The notes beneath the pieces were generated by a model that was not told the DNA's origin, ran no database searches, and was given only the letters and a program-made list of their open reading frames with translations. A stretch of DNA of 64,000 bases. Origin: Vulgatibacter incomptus (lineage in GTDB: Bacteria > Myxococcota > Myxococcia > Myxococcales > Vulgatibacteraceae). Below are positions 24,960 to 34,477 of the stretch, piece after piece. The DNA lies in NCBI RefSeq assembly GCF_001263175.1, contig NZ_CP012332.1, positions 1,048,001 to 1,112,000 on the forward strand, in the 5' to 3' direction. Every line of letters begins with the position of its first letter. Position 1 is the stretch's first letter. A program made the translations under genes and the position numbers.

Positions 24960-25160
24960 ATGGCGCAGGGAACTGTGAAGTGGTTCAACGATACCAAGGG
25001 CTTCGGCTTCATCTCGCAGGATGACGGGGAGGACGTTTTCGTCCACCACACCGCCATCCAGACCGAGGGCTTTCGCTCGTTGGCCGAGGGGGAGCGCGTT
25101 GAGTTCGACGTGACCCGCGGGCCCAAGGGCCTCCAGGCGGCGAACGTCCGGAAGATCTAA
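24960..25160 (+). CDS. csp: Cold-shock domain protein (CspA family)
   Basis: A 66-residue single OB-fold nucleic-acid chaperone. RNP1 (KGFGFI) and RNP2 (DVFVHH) are intact, with the start [11 protein letters not shown] and the usual Csp length. It binds single-stranded RNA or DNA and helps translation and transcription antitermination. Start ATG 24960 has AAAAGGA 9 bases upstream. It is preceded by an untranslated leader with a hairpin and followed by a strong terminator (25201-25242), so it is monocistronic. Which cold-shock paralogue this is, and whether it is cold induced, cannot be told from sequence. Confidence 0.96.
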   Translation: MAQGTVKWFNDTKGFGFISQDDGEDVFVHHTAIQTEGFRSLAEGERVEFDVTRGPKGLQAANVRKI

Positions 25161-25200
25161 CGCGTCGACTTCATGTCCCGGTCCACCAGGACGTGAGACA

Positions 25201-25242
25201 GCGGCCGCGCCTTCCTTCGGGGAGGGGCGGCCGTTTCGTTTT
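25201..25242 (+). terminator. Strong intrinsic terminator after csp
   Basis: Outer stem CGGCCGC (25202-25208) with GCGGCCG (25227-25233); inner pairing CCTTCC/GGGAGG around a TTCG tetraloop; then TTTCGTTTT. It lies 40 bases after the csp stop and isolates csp from carB. Confidence 0.9.
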
Positions 25243-25369
25243 CGCCCTGTTCGTTTCTGGGGGCAGGGCCTATCGGTACCCCCCGATTTCTGCTAGAAGC
25301 CGCGCCCGCCGGGAGGTTCCGCGCGGGCCGGACCTCTGGGCGATAGCGCGCATGCCCGTAGGAGACAGC

Positions 25370-28300
25370 ATGCCCCGCCGCCCCGATCTCCACACCATCT
25401 TCGTCATCGGCTCCGGCCCCATCGTCATCGGACAGGCCTGCGAGTTCGATTACTCCGGCACTCAGGCCTGCAAGGTGCTGAAGGAAGAGGGCTACCGGGT
25501 CGTCCTCCTCAACTCGAACCCCGCCACCATCATGACGGATCCGGGTCTGGCCGACGCCACCTACGTCGAGCCGATCACGGTCGAGACGGCGGAGCGGATC
25601 CTGGCCAAGGAGCGTCCCGACGCGCTCCTGCCCACCCTCGGCGGCCAGACGGCGCTGAACCTCGCGAAGGCCCTGGCCGAGCAGGGGATCCTCGAGAAGT
25701 ACGGCTGCCAGCTCCTCGGCGCCTCGCTCGACGCGATCCGCAAGGCGGAGGACCGCGAGCTCTTCGGCCAGGCAATGGACCGCATCGGCCTCGCCGTACC
25801 GCGCAACGGCGTCGCCCACTCGGTGGAGGAGGCGAGGGCCATCGCCGAGCGCACGGGCTTCCCGGCGATCCTGCGGCCGTCCTACACCCTCGGCGGGACC
25901 GGCGGCTCGGTGGCTTACAACCGGGTGGAGTTCGAGGAGAAGGTGAAGATCGCCCTCGACGCCTCGCCCGTGCGCAGCGTCCTCATCGACGAGAGCGTCC
26001 TCGGCTGGAAGGAGTTCGAGCTCGAGGTCGTCCGCGACCTCGCCGACAACATCCAGATCATCTGCACGATCGAGAACCTCGACCCCATGGGCGTGCACAC
26101 GGGCGACTCGATCACCGTGGCGCCGGCCCAGACGGCCACCGACGCGGAGAGCCAGGCGCTCCGCGACGCCGCCTTCCGCATCGTCCGCGAGATCGGCGTG
26201 GAGAGCGGTGGCTGCAACCTCCAGTTCGCGGTGAGCCCCAAGGATGGCCGCGTCCTCGTGATCGAGATGAACCCGCGGGTCTCGCGCTCGTCGGCGCTGG
26301 CGTCCAAGGCGACCGGCTTCCCGATCGCCAAGATCGCCGCGCGCCTCGCCGTGGGCTACACCCTCGACGAGATCGCCAACGACATGACCGGCTCGACCAA
26401 GGCCGCCTTCGAGCCCGTCATCGACTACGTGGTCACCAAGGTGCCGCGCTTCGCCTTCGAGAAGTTCCCGGCGGCGAACGCGGAGCTGACCACGCAGATG
26501 AAGAGCGTGGGCGAGGTGATGGCCATCGGCCGCACCTTCCGCGAGTCGCTCCTGAAGGCGATGCGCTCGCTGGAGACCGGCAGCCACGGCTTCGAGTCCC
26601 CGCTCGGGAAGACGCCCGGGGACACCTGGACCGCGGACGAGCTCGAGAAGATCCGCGAGGGGGCCCGCAAGCCCACCGCGCAGCGGATCTACTGGGTGGT
26701 GGAGGGCCTTCGTGCCGGGCTCGGCGTCGACGCCCTCTACGAGCTCACCGCGATCGATCCCTGGTTCCTGCGCGAGCTCGAGGCCATCACCCTGGAGCAG
26801 GCGGCCGTGGCCACCAGCGGCCTCGGCGACGCGGGGCGGCTCCGTTCGCTCAAGGCCCAGGGCTTCTCCGACAAGACGCTTGCCAGCCTCACCGGCGCCA
26901 CCGAGGCCGACGTCCGCGCGAAGCGCTGGGAGCTCGGCGTCCACCCCGTGTTCAAGCGGGTGGACACCTGCGCCGGCGAGTTCGAGACGCAGAAGGCCTA
27001 CCTCTACTCGAGCTACGAGCAGGAGTGCGAGGCGCGGCCCACCGATCGCAAGAAGGTGATGATCCTCGGCGGCGGCCCCAACCGGATCGGGCAGGGGATC
27101 GAGTTCGACTACTGCTGCGTCCACGCATGTTTCGCGCTGGAGGAGGCCGGGTTCGAGACCATCATGGTCAACTGCAACCCGGAGACCGTCTCGACCGACT
27201 ACGAGACCGCCGACAAGCTCTACTTCGAGCCCCTCACCTTCGAGGACGTGCTGGAGATCGCCCGGATCGAGAAGCCGGTCGGGGCCGTCGTGCAGTTCGG
27301 CGGGCAGACCCCGCTCAAGCTCGCCGTGGCGCTGGAGCAGGCCGGGGTGAAGATCCTCGGCACCTCCCCCGACGCGATCGATCGCGCCGAGGATCGCGAG
27401 CGGTTCGGCGAGGTGGTGGAGAAGCTGGGCCTCAAGCAGCCGGCCAACGGCATGGCGCGCTCCGCCTCCGAGGCGGTCGCCGCCGCCGAGCGGATCGGCT
27501 ACCCCGTGATGGTGCGCCCGTCGTACGTGCTCGGCGGCCGCGCGATGGAGATCTGCCACGACCGGGCGCAGCTCGAGTCGTACCTCACCCACGCGGTCCA
27601 GGCCTCCGAGGATCGCCCGGTGTTGATCGACCGCTACCTGCGCGACGCCATCGAGGTCGACATCGACGTCCTCTGCGACGGGAACCGCGCGGTGGTCGGC
27701 GGCGTGATGGAGCACATCGAGGAGGCCGGTGTCCACTCCGGTGACTCCGCGTGTGCGCTCCCGCCGTACTCCCTCTCCGAGGAGATCGTGCGGACCATCG
27801 AGTCGCAGGCCCTCGCCATCGCCAAGGAGCTGGGCGTCGTCGGCCTGATGAACGGACAGTTCGCCGTGCAGCACGGCGAGGTCTACGTGATCGAGGTCAA
27901 CCCCCGCGCCTCGCGCACGGTGCCCTTCGTGGCCAAGGCCACCGGCGTGCCGCTCGCCAAGCTGGCGGCCCTGGCCCAGGCCGGGATCCCGCTCCCGGCG
28001 GATCTGCCGGCGCGCCCGCACCTCGCGCACTCGGCGGTGAAGGAGTCGGTCTTCCCCTTCGTGAAGTTCCCCGGCGTGGATCCGGTCCTCGGGCCCGAGA
28101 TGAAGAGCACCGGCGAGGTCATGGGCATCGACGTCGACTTCCCCACGGCCTTCTGGAAGAGCCAGGTCGCCGCCGGCAACGCGCTCCCGACCAGCGGTCG
28201 CTGCTTCGTCTCGGTGCGCGACGAGGACAAGCCCGCCGCCGCCGAGCTCGCGGCGCGGCTCGTCGCCATTGGCTTCGAGCTGATCGCCACCAAGGGCACC

Positions 28301-28591
28301 GCCGCCTACCTCGCCTCGAAGGGGATCGAGGCGGAGACCGTGCTCAAGGTCGCCGAAGGCCGCCCCCACGTGGTCGACAAGATCCTGGATGGGGCCATCC
28401 AGCTCATGATCAACACGACCGCCGGGAAGAAGGAGCTGGCCGACAGCTACTCCATCCGGCGCGAGACCCTGAACCGTGGGATCCCGTACTACACCACGAT
28501 CCCCGGCGCCCGGGCCGCGGTGCAGACGCTCGAGGCGATCCGGGCCGGCGGGACGCCGGAGGTCAGGCCGCTCCAGGCCTACATGGCTTGA
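25370..28591 (+). CDS. carB: Carbamoyl phosphate synthase, large subunit
   Basis: Makes carbamoyl phosphate from bicarbonate, ammonia (from the CarA glutaminase) and two ATP, for arginine and pyrimidine synthesis. At 1073 residues it equals the standard CarB length. Two homologous ATP-grasp halves are visible: [18 protein letters not shown] near the N-terminus and its repeat [18 protein letters not shown] near residue 563. The C-terminal MGS-like allosteric domain (about 935-1073) is present. Start ATG 25370 has AGGAGA at 25360-25365 and gives the canonical [12 protein letters not shown]-terminus. carA is not in the window. The gene stands alone between two strong terminators. Confidence 0.97.
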   Translation: MPRRPDLHTIFVIGSGPIVIGQACEFDYSGTQACKVLKEEGYRVVLLNSNPATIMTDPGLADATYVEPITVETAERILAKERPDALLPTLGGQTALNLAKALAEQGILEKYGCQLLGASLDAIRKAEDRELFGQAMDRIGLAVPRNGVAHSVEEARAIAERTGFPAILRPSYTLGGTGGSVAYNRVEFEEKVKIALDASPVRSVLIDESVLGWKEFELEVVRDLADNIQIICTIENLDPMGVHTGDSITVAPAQTATDAESQALRDAAFRIVREIGVESGGCNLQFAVSPKDGRVLVIEMNPRVSRSSALASKATGFPIAKIAARLAVGYTLDEIANDMTGSTKAAFEPVIDYVVTKVPRFAFEKFPAANAELTTQMKSVGEVMAIGRTFRESLLKAMRSLETGSHGFESPLGKTPGDTWTADELEKIREGARKPTAQRIYWVVEGLRAGLGVDALYELTAIDPWFLRELEAITLEQAAVATSGLGDAGRLRSLKAQGFSDKTLASLTGATEADVRAKRWELGVHPVFKRVDTCAGEFETQKAYLYSSYEQECEARPTDRKKVMILGGGPNRIGQGIEFDYCCVHACFALEEAGFETIMVNCNPETVSTDYETADKLYFEPLTFEDVLEIARIEKPVGAVVQFGGQTPLKLAVALEQAGVKILGTSPDAIDRAEDRERFGEVVEKLGLKQPANGMARSASEAVAAAERIGYPVMVRPSYVLGGRAMEICHDRAQLESYLTHAVQASEDRPVLIDRYLRDAIEVDIDVLCDGNRAVVGGVMEHIEEAGVHSGDSACALPPYSLSEEIVRTIESQALAIAKELGVVGLMNGQFAVQHGEVYVIEVNPRASRTVPFVAKATGVPLAKLAALAQAGIPLPADLPARPHLAHSAVKESVFPFVKFPGVDPVLGPEMKSTGEVMGIDVDFPTAFWKSQVAAGNALPTSGRCFVSVRDEDKPAAAELAARLVAIGFELIATKGTAAYLASKGIEAETVLKVAEGRPHVVDKILDGAIQLMINTTAGKKELADSYSIRRETLNRGIPYYTTIPGARAAVQTLEAIRAGGTPEVRPLQAYMA

Positions 28592-28616
28592 GGGCGTCGA
28601 GGGGCGTCGCGGAACG

Positions 28617-28645
28617 TTGACACCCCCGACCGCGTTGGGCAGAGT
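28617..28645 (+). promoter_or_regulatory. Candidate sigma-70 promoter for greA
   Basis: TTGACA (28617-28622), a 17-base spacer, then CAGAGT (28640-28645). The minus 35 box is perfect but the minus 10 is weak (3 of 6). Transcription would begin near 28652 and run straight into the hairpin at 28653-28699 before greA, giving an attenuator-like leader. It could also be a chance match. Confidence 0.4.
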
Positions 28646-28652
28646 TGAAGGA

Positions 28653-28699
28653 CGAGCGGCCGATCCGGAAGCACCCGGAACCGGCCGCTCGGCTTTTTT
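28653..28699 (+). terminator. Strong intrinsic terminator between carB and greA
   Basis: Perfect 10-bp stem CGAGCGGCCG (28653-28662) with CGGCCGCTCG (28682-28691), an inner CCGG/CCGG pairing, then GC and six T residues (28694-28699). It ends carB transcripts. Because it lies only 35 bases before the greA ATG, it may also act within the greA leader. Confidence 0.9.
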
Positions 28700-28733
28700 G
28701 GACCATTCCGGCCACGAGGATTTCAGGCAAGAC

Positions 28734-29234
28734 ATGTCCGACAAGATCCCGATGACGAACAGCGGCAAGAGCCGTCTCACCGACGAGCTCAAGCGGCTGA
28801 AGACCGTGGAACGACCGAAAATCGTCCGTGAGATCGAGGAAGCGCGCGCCCACGGTGACCTCTCCGAGAACGCCGAGTACAAGTTCGCCAAGGAGAAGCA
28901 GAGTCACATCGAGGGGCGGATCCAGCAGGTCGAGGACTGGCTGGCCCGCGCCGACGTGATCGACGTCTCCCGGCTCGCGGGCGACCGCGTGGTCTTCGGC
29001 GCCACCGTGAAGCTCCAGGACTTCGACGCGGACAAGGAGGTCCAGTACCGGATCGTGGGCGAGTTCGAGGCGGACCTGAAGAAGGGCCTGATCTCGGTGA
29101 CGAGCCCGATCGCCCGCTCGCTGATCGGCAAGGAGACCGGCGACACGGTGATGGTCCAGGCTCCGGGAGGCGCTCGCGAGTACGAGATCCTCGACGTGAG
29201 CTTCGTCGAGGAAGAGGCGCCGGCGGAAGCCTAG
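28734..29234 (+). CDS. greA: Transcription elongation factor GreA
   Basis: Rescues backtracked RNA polymerase by stimulating cleavage of the nascent RNA 3 prime end. At 166 residues it is normal. The N-terminal coiled coil carries the conserved tip EEARAHGDLSENAEY with the catalytic acidic pair D42 and E45. The C-terminal FKBP-like domain ends with SPIARSLIGKETGD and YEILDVSF. Start ATG 28734 is used; ATG 28752 (MTNSGKSRL) is an alternative closer to the usual N-terminus. recG begins 8 bases after the stop, so the two are co-transcribed. Confidence 0.96.
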   Translation: MSDKIPMTNSGKSRLTDELKRLKTVERPKIVREIEEARAHGDLSENAEYKFAKEKQSHIEGRIQQVEDWLARADVIDVSRLAGDRVVFGATVKLQDFDADKEVQYRIVGEFEADLKKGLISVTSPIARSLIGKETGDTVMVQAPGGAREYEILDVSFVEEEAPAEA

Positions 29235-29242
29235 CCGGCGCG

Positions 29243-31888
29243 ATGCCCGTGGATTCGAAGGCCATCCTCGCCGAGCTCTTCGCCCCGCTGCGCTTCGCAT
29301 CCCGCGACGGCTTCGCGAGGGCGGGGAACCTGCGGGATGTGGGCCGCCTCGTCGCCCACGTGGCGGGCAGGGCGCGGGAGGCGGGCTGCGATGGGGCGGC
29401 GCTCGATGCGCTGGCCCAGGCCGCGACCGCCTTCGACCAGGCGCCCGCCGAGCGGAAGGGCGCGGAAGGGCGGCGGATCCTCGCGGCCCTGGAGGCGCTG
29501 ATCCCGCTGCCGCCCGAGCTGGCGCAGGCCAAGGCGCAGCCGGCGGGACCGGTGGACGCCCCTGCGGTAGCGCCGGCCAAGGCGGACGTTCCTGCGGAAA
29601 GGCGCGAGGTCGGCGTTCCGGGCCCGCCACCAGCCGGGGAGCCGTTCCGGCTCTCCGCGCCAGCCGCGCCGAAGCCCCGCGCAAAGCCCGCTGCGGCGGC
29701 GAAGGAGCGTCGGGCTCCTGCCGGCCGGAAGGTCCCCGCGGCAAGCGAGACCGAAGACGCGGGCCGCTCGCGCATCGGCGTGCCGGGGTTCGCGAAGGGT
29801 CTCTCGGCGTTTCCGCTCGAGGGCCAGCGCGGCGTCGGGCCGCAGCTCGCCGCGGCCCTCGCCAAGAAGGGGATCTCCAGCGCCGCCGACGCGATCTACA
29901 ACGTCCCCCGCGGCTACCAGGACCGCCGGCGGGTCGCGACGATCGCCCAGCTCGTCCCGGGCGAGAAGGGGCTCACCCTGGCGCAGGTCGTCGAGGGCCG
30001 GGAGATCTTCAACCCCAGGTCACGCAAGCGGATGCTACGGGTGGTGGTCGCCGACTCCACCGGGCGCCTCGCGCTCACCTTCTTCCACTACTGGCCGTCG
30101 ACGCTGAAGCGGTTCACCCCCGGGAAGCGCTTCTTCGCCTGGGGCGAGGTCAAGCTCTTCGGCGGCCAGAAGCAGATCGTCCACCCGGACCTCGAGGAGG
30201 TGGAGGAGGGCGAGGGCGCGCCGTCGAGCGCCGGGCGGATCGTGCCGGTCTACCGCGGCATGGACGAGCTCGGGCAGGGGCGGTACCGGGCCCTGGTCCG
30301 GCAGGTGCTCGAGGAGCGACTCCCGGCGATCCCCGAGATCCTGCCCGAGGCCCTCGTCCGCGAGCGGAACCTCCCCTCCGAGCAGGCCGCGCTCCGGAGC
30401 CTGCACGTCCCGGATCTGGACGCAGACGCCGAGTCGCTCACCGCCGGCGCCTCGCCGGGCCATCGCCGCCTCGCCTACGAGGAGCTGCTCCTCCTCTCGC
30501 TGGGCCTCGCCCTCAAGGCCCGCGGGATCGAGGTCACGCCAGGCCACTCCTTCGACACCTCGCCCGAGCGGATCGGGGAGGCGCTCTCCGTGCTCCCCTT
30601 CGCGCCCACCGGCGCCCAGCGCCGCGCGATCGAGGCGATCGCCGGCGACATGGCCCGGCGTGAGCCGATGAACCGCCTCCTGCAAGGCGACGTCGGCTCG
30701 GGAAAGACGGCCGTGGCGCTGGTGGCCTGCCTGCTGGCGGTGCTGGATGGCCGCCAGGCGGCGCTGATGGCGCCGACGGAGCTCCTCGCCGAGCAGCATC
30801 ACCGGAGCTTCGGCAAGTGGCTCGAGAGCAGGGGGATCGAGGTCGCGCTGCTGGCCACCGGCCGCGGGCAGAAGGCGCTCACCGCGGCGCGGCAGGCGGT
30901 GTCCTCGGGGCGGGCGCGGATCGCCATCGGGACCCACGCCTTGATGTCGGAGGGCTCCATCTTCCAGGAGCTCGGTCTGGTGGTGATCGACGAGCAGCAC
31001 CGCTTCGGCGTGGAGCAGCGGGCGGAGCTCATCGGCAAGGGGATCCGTCCGGACGTGCTGGTGATGACGGCGACGCCGATCCCGCGCACGCTCTCGCTGG
31101 TGCTGCATGGTGAGCTCACCCAGACCGTGATCGACGAGCTGCCACCGGGGCGAACGCCCATCCGGACCAAGGTCTTCGCCTCCAAGGAGCGGGAGAAGGT
31201 CTATCGGATCATCGAGCAGCAGCTCGGCGAGGGCCGGCAGGCCTACGTGGTCTACCCGCTCATCGAGGAGAGCGAGCGCTCCGATCTCGAGGACGCCACC
31301 CGCGGCCTCGCCACCCTGCAGGAGCGCTTCCCGGGCAGGCGCCTCGATCTCCTCCACGGGCGGATGAAGGCCGAGGAGCGCGACGCCGTGATGGCGCGCT
31401 TCCGCGCCGGCGAGGTCGACCTGCTGGTCAGCACCACGGTGATCGAGGTGGGCGTCGACGTGCCGAACGCCACCGTGATGGTCGTCGAGCACGCGGAGCG
31501 CTTCGGTCTCTCACAGCTTCACCAGCTCCGCGGGCGGGTCGGCCGCGGCTCCGCGAAGAGCGCCTGCCTCCTCGTCGACCACGGCAGCCAGGGGCGGGCG
31601 CAGGATCGCCTCGCGGTGATGGAGGAGACCACCGACGGCTTCCGGATCGCGGCGGCGGATCTCGAGATCCGCGGCCCGGGCGAGTTCCTGGGCACGAGGC
31701 AGGCCGGGCTCCCCGAGCTGGACTTCGCCGATCTCTCGCGGGACGCGAGGCTCCTCGAGCAGGCGAGGGCGGACGCCTTCGCGCTGGTGCGCTCCGACCC
31801 CGACCTCTCCTGGCCGGAGCACCGCCTGCTCAGGGCCGAGGTCTTCGAGCGCTTCGCGAAGCGGATGAGCCTCGCCCAGGTCGGCTAG
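29243..31888 (+). CDS. recG: ATP-dependent DNA helicase RecG with N-terminal extension
   Basis: Branch-migration helicase that remodels stalled forks and Holliday junctions. At 881 residues it is about 190 longer than E. coli RecG. The surplus is an N-terminal region (1-185) with a helical start and an Ala/Pro/Lys-rich linker. The wedge OB-fold follows (RRVATIAQL to TFFHYWP, about 230-290), then the helicase core: Walker A GDVGSGKT (482-489), DEQH (583-586), TATPIPRTL, and motif VI QLRGRVGRG. The TRG-like C-terminus is present. Start ATG 29243 is 8 bases after greA. Such N-terminal extensions occur in other phyla; their function here is unknown. Confidence 0.95.
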   Translation: MPVDSKAILAELFAPLRFASRDGFARAGNLRDVGRLVAHVAGRAREAGCDGAALDALAQAATAFDQAPAERKGAEGRRILAALEALIPLPPELAQAKAQPAGPVDAPAVAPAKADVPAERREVGVPGPPPAGEPFRLSAPAAPKPRAKPAAAAKERRAPAGRKVPAASETEDAGRSRIGVPGFAKGLSAFPLEGQRGVGPQLAAALAKKGISSAADAIYNVPRGYQDRRRVATIAQLVPGEKGLTLAQVVEGREIFNPRSRKRMLRVVVADSTGRLALTFFHYWPSTLKRFTPGKRFFAWGEVKLFGGQKQIVHPDLEEVEEGEGAPSSAGRIVPVYRGMDELGQGRYRALVRQVLEERLPAIPEILPEALVRERNLPSEQAALRSLHVPDLDADAESLTAGASPGHRRLAYEELLLLSLGLALKARGIEVTPGHSFDTSPERIGEALSVLPFAPTGAQRRAIEAIAGDMARREPMNRLLQGDVGSGKTAVALVACLLAVLDGRQAALMAPTELLAEQHHRSFGKWLESRGIEVALLATGRGQKALTAARQAVSSGRARIAIGTHALMSEGSIFQELGLVVIDEQHRFGVEQRAELIGKGIRPDVLVMTATPIPRTLSLVLHGELTQTVIDELPPGRTPIRTKVFASKEREKVYRIIEQQLGEGRQAYVVYPLIEESERSDLEDATRGLATLQERFPGRRLDLLHGRMKAEERDAVMARFRAGEVDLLVSTTVIEVGVDVPNATVMVVEHAERFGLSQLHQLRGRVGRGSAKSACLLVDHGSQGRAQDRLAVMEETTDGFRIAAADLEIRGPGEFLGTRQAGLPELDFADLSRDARLLEQARADAFALVRSDPDLSWPEHRLLRAEVFERFAKRMSLAQVG

Positions 31889-31900
31889 GCGGCTGGCGCC

Positions 31901-32512
31901 TCAGAACGACGAGCCGGGCTCTCGGAGGAAGGCCTCTTCCTCCGGCGTGCTCTTCCTGCCGAGGATCGCGTTCCGGTGGGGAAAGCGCCCGAAGCGGTCG
32001 ACGATCACGCGGTGGCGCACCGCGTAGTCCAGGAACGATTCGTAGGTCTTCCGCACACGCTCCGGAGCCTCCGCGAGGAGGGCCTCGAAGCACGCGACGC
32101 CGCGCGCCTGGATCCCGCGATCCTCGGCGTGCTCCAGCGGCAGATACGCGAAGGTGCGCTCGATCGGCCGCAGGGCCCGATCGTCGCCGCGATCGATCCC
32201 CTCGAGGGCAAGGGCGAGCGCGGCGGGATCGCTCGCGAACGCCTCGGGCGTGCCCCGGAAGAGGTTCCGCGGGAGCTGATCGAGGAGGATGAGCAGCGCG
32301 AGCCTGCCGCGGGGCGTCGCCTTCCATGCGTCGAGGGCGCCGGCGCGCGCGCGCTCGACGTCGGTCGCGAAGCGGCGGCGCAAATCCTCGTCGACCTGGG
32401 GTCCGCCGCCGAACCAGAGCGGATGGCGATCGGCCGGGGCGGCCCAGTCGTCCGGCTCTTCGCCGAACCAGTGGGCGAGGATCTCTTCGCTGCGTTCCAT
32501 GCGGCGCTCCAT
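31901..32512 (-). CDS. DUF924 family protein
   Basis: A 203-residue soluble helical protein of DUF924, a TPR-like family of unknown function. Family signatures are the N-terminal ILAHWFG, the central LLILLDQLPRNLFRGTPEAFASD and the C-terminal FPHRNAILGRKSTPEEEAFL. Start ATG 32512 or ATG 32500 (MERSEEILAHWFG) are both acceptable; the second matches other family members better. The frame is open upstream through repeat copy B, but that extension is repeat-derived and not family sequence. Convergent with recG (12 bases between stops). Confidence 0.9.
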   Translation of the reverse strand: MERRMERSEEILAHWFGEEPDDWAAPADRHPLWFGGGPQVDEDLRRRFATDVERARAGALDAWKATPRGRLALLILLDQLPRNLFRGTPEAFASDPAALALALEGIDRGDDRALRPIERTFAYLPLEHAEDRGIQARGVACFEALLAEAPERVRKTYESFLDYAVRHRVIVDRFGRFPHRNAILGRKSTPEEEAFLREPGSSF

Positions 32513-32532
32513 GCTATTTTGCCCCCAGCGCG

Positions 32533-32627
32533 TGAAGAAACAGGTCCCGCAGAAGCGGGACCATTTCTTCAGCTCGCGCTTCGCGCGAGGGCGCTCGTTT
32601 CGTTTGCTCCGCCTTCGGCTCCGCGGG
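32533..32627. repeat. Dispersed double stem-loop repeat, copy B
   Basis: First hairpin: GAAGAAACAGGTCCCGC pairs with GCGGGACCATTTCTTC around AGAA (32534-32570). Second hairpin: CTCGCGC/GCGCGAG around TTC. The tail TTTCGTTTGCTCCGCC continues to CCGCGGG. It lies 20 bases upstream of the DUF924 start (minus strand) and 31 bases upstream of the divergent zinc-ribbon gene. Same orientation as copies A and C, and closest in sequence to A. Confidence 0.9.
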
Positions 32628-32658
32628 AGCCCTTCCCTCGGTCGTATGGGATGAGTCC

Positions 32659-33096
32659 GTGACCGTCCAGCTAATCGTCTGTCACTTCTGTCATACGCGC
32701 CAGCCGAACGCCTGGGACTGTGCGGTATGTGCACGGCCTCTTCACGAGCGGCCGACCCTCCAGGGCCTGGTCACCGAGACCCTTCCGGAGCTCGAGCTCC
32801 ACGCGATCGGCGGCGGAGAGAACGTGGCGGCCACGCCGGTGGAGGGCTTGGAGCAGACGGCGCTCGTGGAGCACTTCGGGGCACCGCAGCTCGAGGGTCT
32901 CGACGGTTCGCTCCTGGAGCCGACCCTCCTCGAGGCTGCCCCGGCGCTGCCCGTGGAGATGCTGCCGGACCTGGAGCCGTCCCTCACCGCAGACCCTCCC
33001 GCACCGAAGGGCCCCGTCGTCTGCCGGTATTGCGGCACGCCCTGGCGGGAGGGCTCCAGCCGCTTCTGCGCTCGATGCGCGATGGACCTCTTCTGA
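32659..33096 (+). CDS. Small protein with zinc-ribbon motifs at both ends
   Basis: A 145-residue protein with CxxC pairs at each end: CHFC...CAVC within residues 8-24 and CRYC...CARC within about 122-140. Each is a four-cysteine zinc-ribbon-like knuckle. The middle (about 30-115) is acidic, Leu/Glu/Pro-rich and probably disordered. The function is unknown; zinc knuckles joined by a disordered linker suggest a scaffold or nucleic-acid adaptor. Start GTG 32659 is required because the ATG at 32651 stops after three codons. Its TGA overlaps the tmk ATG (TGATG), so the genes are translationally coupled. Confidence 0.8.
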   Translation: MTVQLIVCHFCHTRQPNAWDCAVCARPLHERPTLQGLVTETLPELELHAIGGGENVAATPVEGLEQTALVEHFGAPQLEGLDGSLLEPTLLEAAPALPVEMLPDLEPSLTADPPAPKGPVVCRYCGTPWREGSSRFCARCAMDLF

Positions 33097-33752
33097 TGCC
33101 CCGCGGACTCTTCATCGTGCTCGAGGGCCTGGACGGCTCGGGCACGACCACCCAGGCCCAGACGCTGGTGCGCAGGCTCGAGGCCGAAGGGCACCGCGCC
33201 CACTTCACGGCGGAGCCCTCCAGCGGCCCCATCGGCTCGCAGATCCGGATGATGCTCGCAGGAAGGCTGGTGGGCTGGCGCGGGGCGCCCTGGGATCGCC
33301 GCTCCCTCGCGCTCCTCTTCGCAGCCGATCGCCTCGACCACCTCGCGTGCGACGTGGAGCCGAAGCTCGCCGCGGGGATCCACGTGGTCTGTGACCGCTA
33401 CGTGCTCTCGTCGCTCGCATACCAGAGCCTCGACAACCCCGGTCCGTGGGTCGCCGAGCTCAACCGCTTCGCAGTCCCTCCCGACGTGACCTACTTCCTC
33501 CGGGTGAAGGCCGACGTCGCCCTGGGGCGGCGGCTGGAAGCGAGCCCCGGCAGGGCCGAGCTCTTCGAGACGCTCCCCCAGCAGAGGCGGATCGCCCGGG
33601 CCTACGAGGGCGCCCTCGAACGGGAGGGGAAGCGCCACCGCGTGGTCGCGATCGACGGGGCTGCCCCGATCGAGGCGGTCTCGGATGCGCTCTGGGCCGA
33701 CCTGGAGCCGAAGCTGCGCCGCGCGATGCGCAGAATGAAAGCCCGAGGCTGA
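33096..33752 (+). CDS. tmk: Thymidylate kinase with a non-canonical P-loop
   Basis: Phosphorylates dTMP to dTDP. At 218 residues it is normal for the family. The N-terminus FIVLEGLDGSG is typical, but the Walker A lysine is replaced: G11-x4-G16-T17-T18-T19 instead of GKT/S. The DRY-type motif is present (CDRYVLSSLAYQS) and the lid region contains RAELFETLPQQRRI. I have seen GTT variants annotated as tmk in some bacteria, so this may be a natural subgroup. It may still be enzymatically divergent. Start ATG 33096 overlaps the zinc-ribbon stop. DedA follows 42 bases later. Confidence 0.88.
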   Translation: MPRGLFIVLEGLDGSGTTTQAQTLVRRLEAEGHRAHFTAEPSSGPIGSQIRMMLAGRLVGWRGAPWDRRSLALLFAADRLDHLACDVEPKLAAGIHVVCDRYVLSSLAYQSLDNPGPWVAELNRFAVPPDVTYFLRVKADVALGRRLEASPGRAELFETLPQQRRIARAYEGALEREGKRHRVVAIDGAAPIEAVSDALWADLEPKLRRAMRRMKARG

Positions 33753-33794
33753 TCCCGGAGGGGCGGGAGGCTCGCGCCTGGGGCTGCGGAGGAC

Positions 33795-34472
33795 ATGGAG
33801 CTCGATCCGGTTCTTGCAGCGCTGGTCCAGTCGCTCATCGAGGAGGGCTCGTACGTTGTCTTCTTCGTGGTGCTCCTTGCCGCCGGCCTGGGCGCTCCCG
33901 TCGCCGAGGAGCTGGTGGTCCTCGCCGCGGGAGCCCTCGCGCGCCAGGAGATCGTCCGCTGGTGGGCGGCCCTCCTCGTCTGCTTCGCCGGGGTCATCGC
34001 GGGCGACTCGATCCTCTTCCTCACCGCCCGCAAGCTGGGAAAGAAGGCGCTCGAGCATCGCCGCTTCCAGAAGCTCCTCCCTCCCGAGCGCCGCGAGAAG
34101 CTGGAGGACTTCTACGAGCGGCGGGGCGGGCTCGCGGTCTTCGTCGGACGGCACATCCCCGGGGTTCGGGCGCCCCTCTTCGCGTTGGCCGGCATCCACG
34201 AGATGGAGTTCCGGCGCTTCCTCTTCTGGGACGCGGCCTCCGCTTGCATCAATACTCCTTTCCTCTTCTGGCTCGGCTGGACCTTCTCGGACCAGTTCGA
34301 GCGGATCCAGAAACGCGTGGCCCACGTAGAGCACCTCGTCGTGCTGTTCGCGGTGGCGGCCTTCGCGATCTACGCCGCGGTCTCGTACTGGCGCTCGACG
34401 CACGGTCACCCGGTCCGCGAGACGAAGAAGCGCTGGCGGCGGTGGCGTGGGAGACGACGACACGAGGAGTAG
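33795..34472 (+). CDS. DedA family membrane protein
   Basis: A 225-residue integral membrane protein of the DedA/VTT superfamily, members of which flip phospholipids or undecaprenyl phosphate. The re-entrant motif region GAPVAEELVVLAAGAL is followed by GDSILFLTARKLGKKAL and the hallmark GRHIPGVRAPLFALAG. Several helices are visible (about 19-50, 58-78, 138-165, 185-203). The C-terminus is very basic (KKRWRRWRGRRR), which keeps it cytoplasmic. Start ATG 33795 has GGAGG close upstream. Probably the last gene of the zinc ribbon-tmk-DedA unit. Confidence 0.92.
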   Translation: MELDPVLAALVQSLIEEGSYVVFFVVLLAAGLGAPVAEELVVLAAGALARQEIVRWWAALLVCFAGVIAGDSILFLTARKLGKKALEHRRFQKLLPPERREKLEDFYERRGGLAVFVGRHIPGVRAPLFALAGIHEMEFRRFLFWDAASACINTPFLFWLGWTFSDQFERIQKRVAHVEHLVVLFAVAAFAIYAAVSYWRSTHGHPVRETKKRWRRWRGRRRHEE

Positions 34473-34477
34473 ACGGG

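Noticed and set aside
25157-28891. A long open frame (about 1240 codons) antisense to carB
   Set aside because: carB is full length with every motif on the other strand. The antisense peptide is Asp/Gly/Leu/His-biased without motifs.
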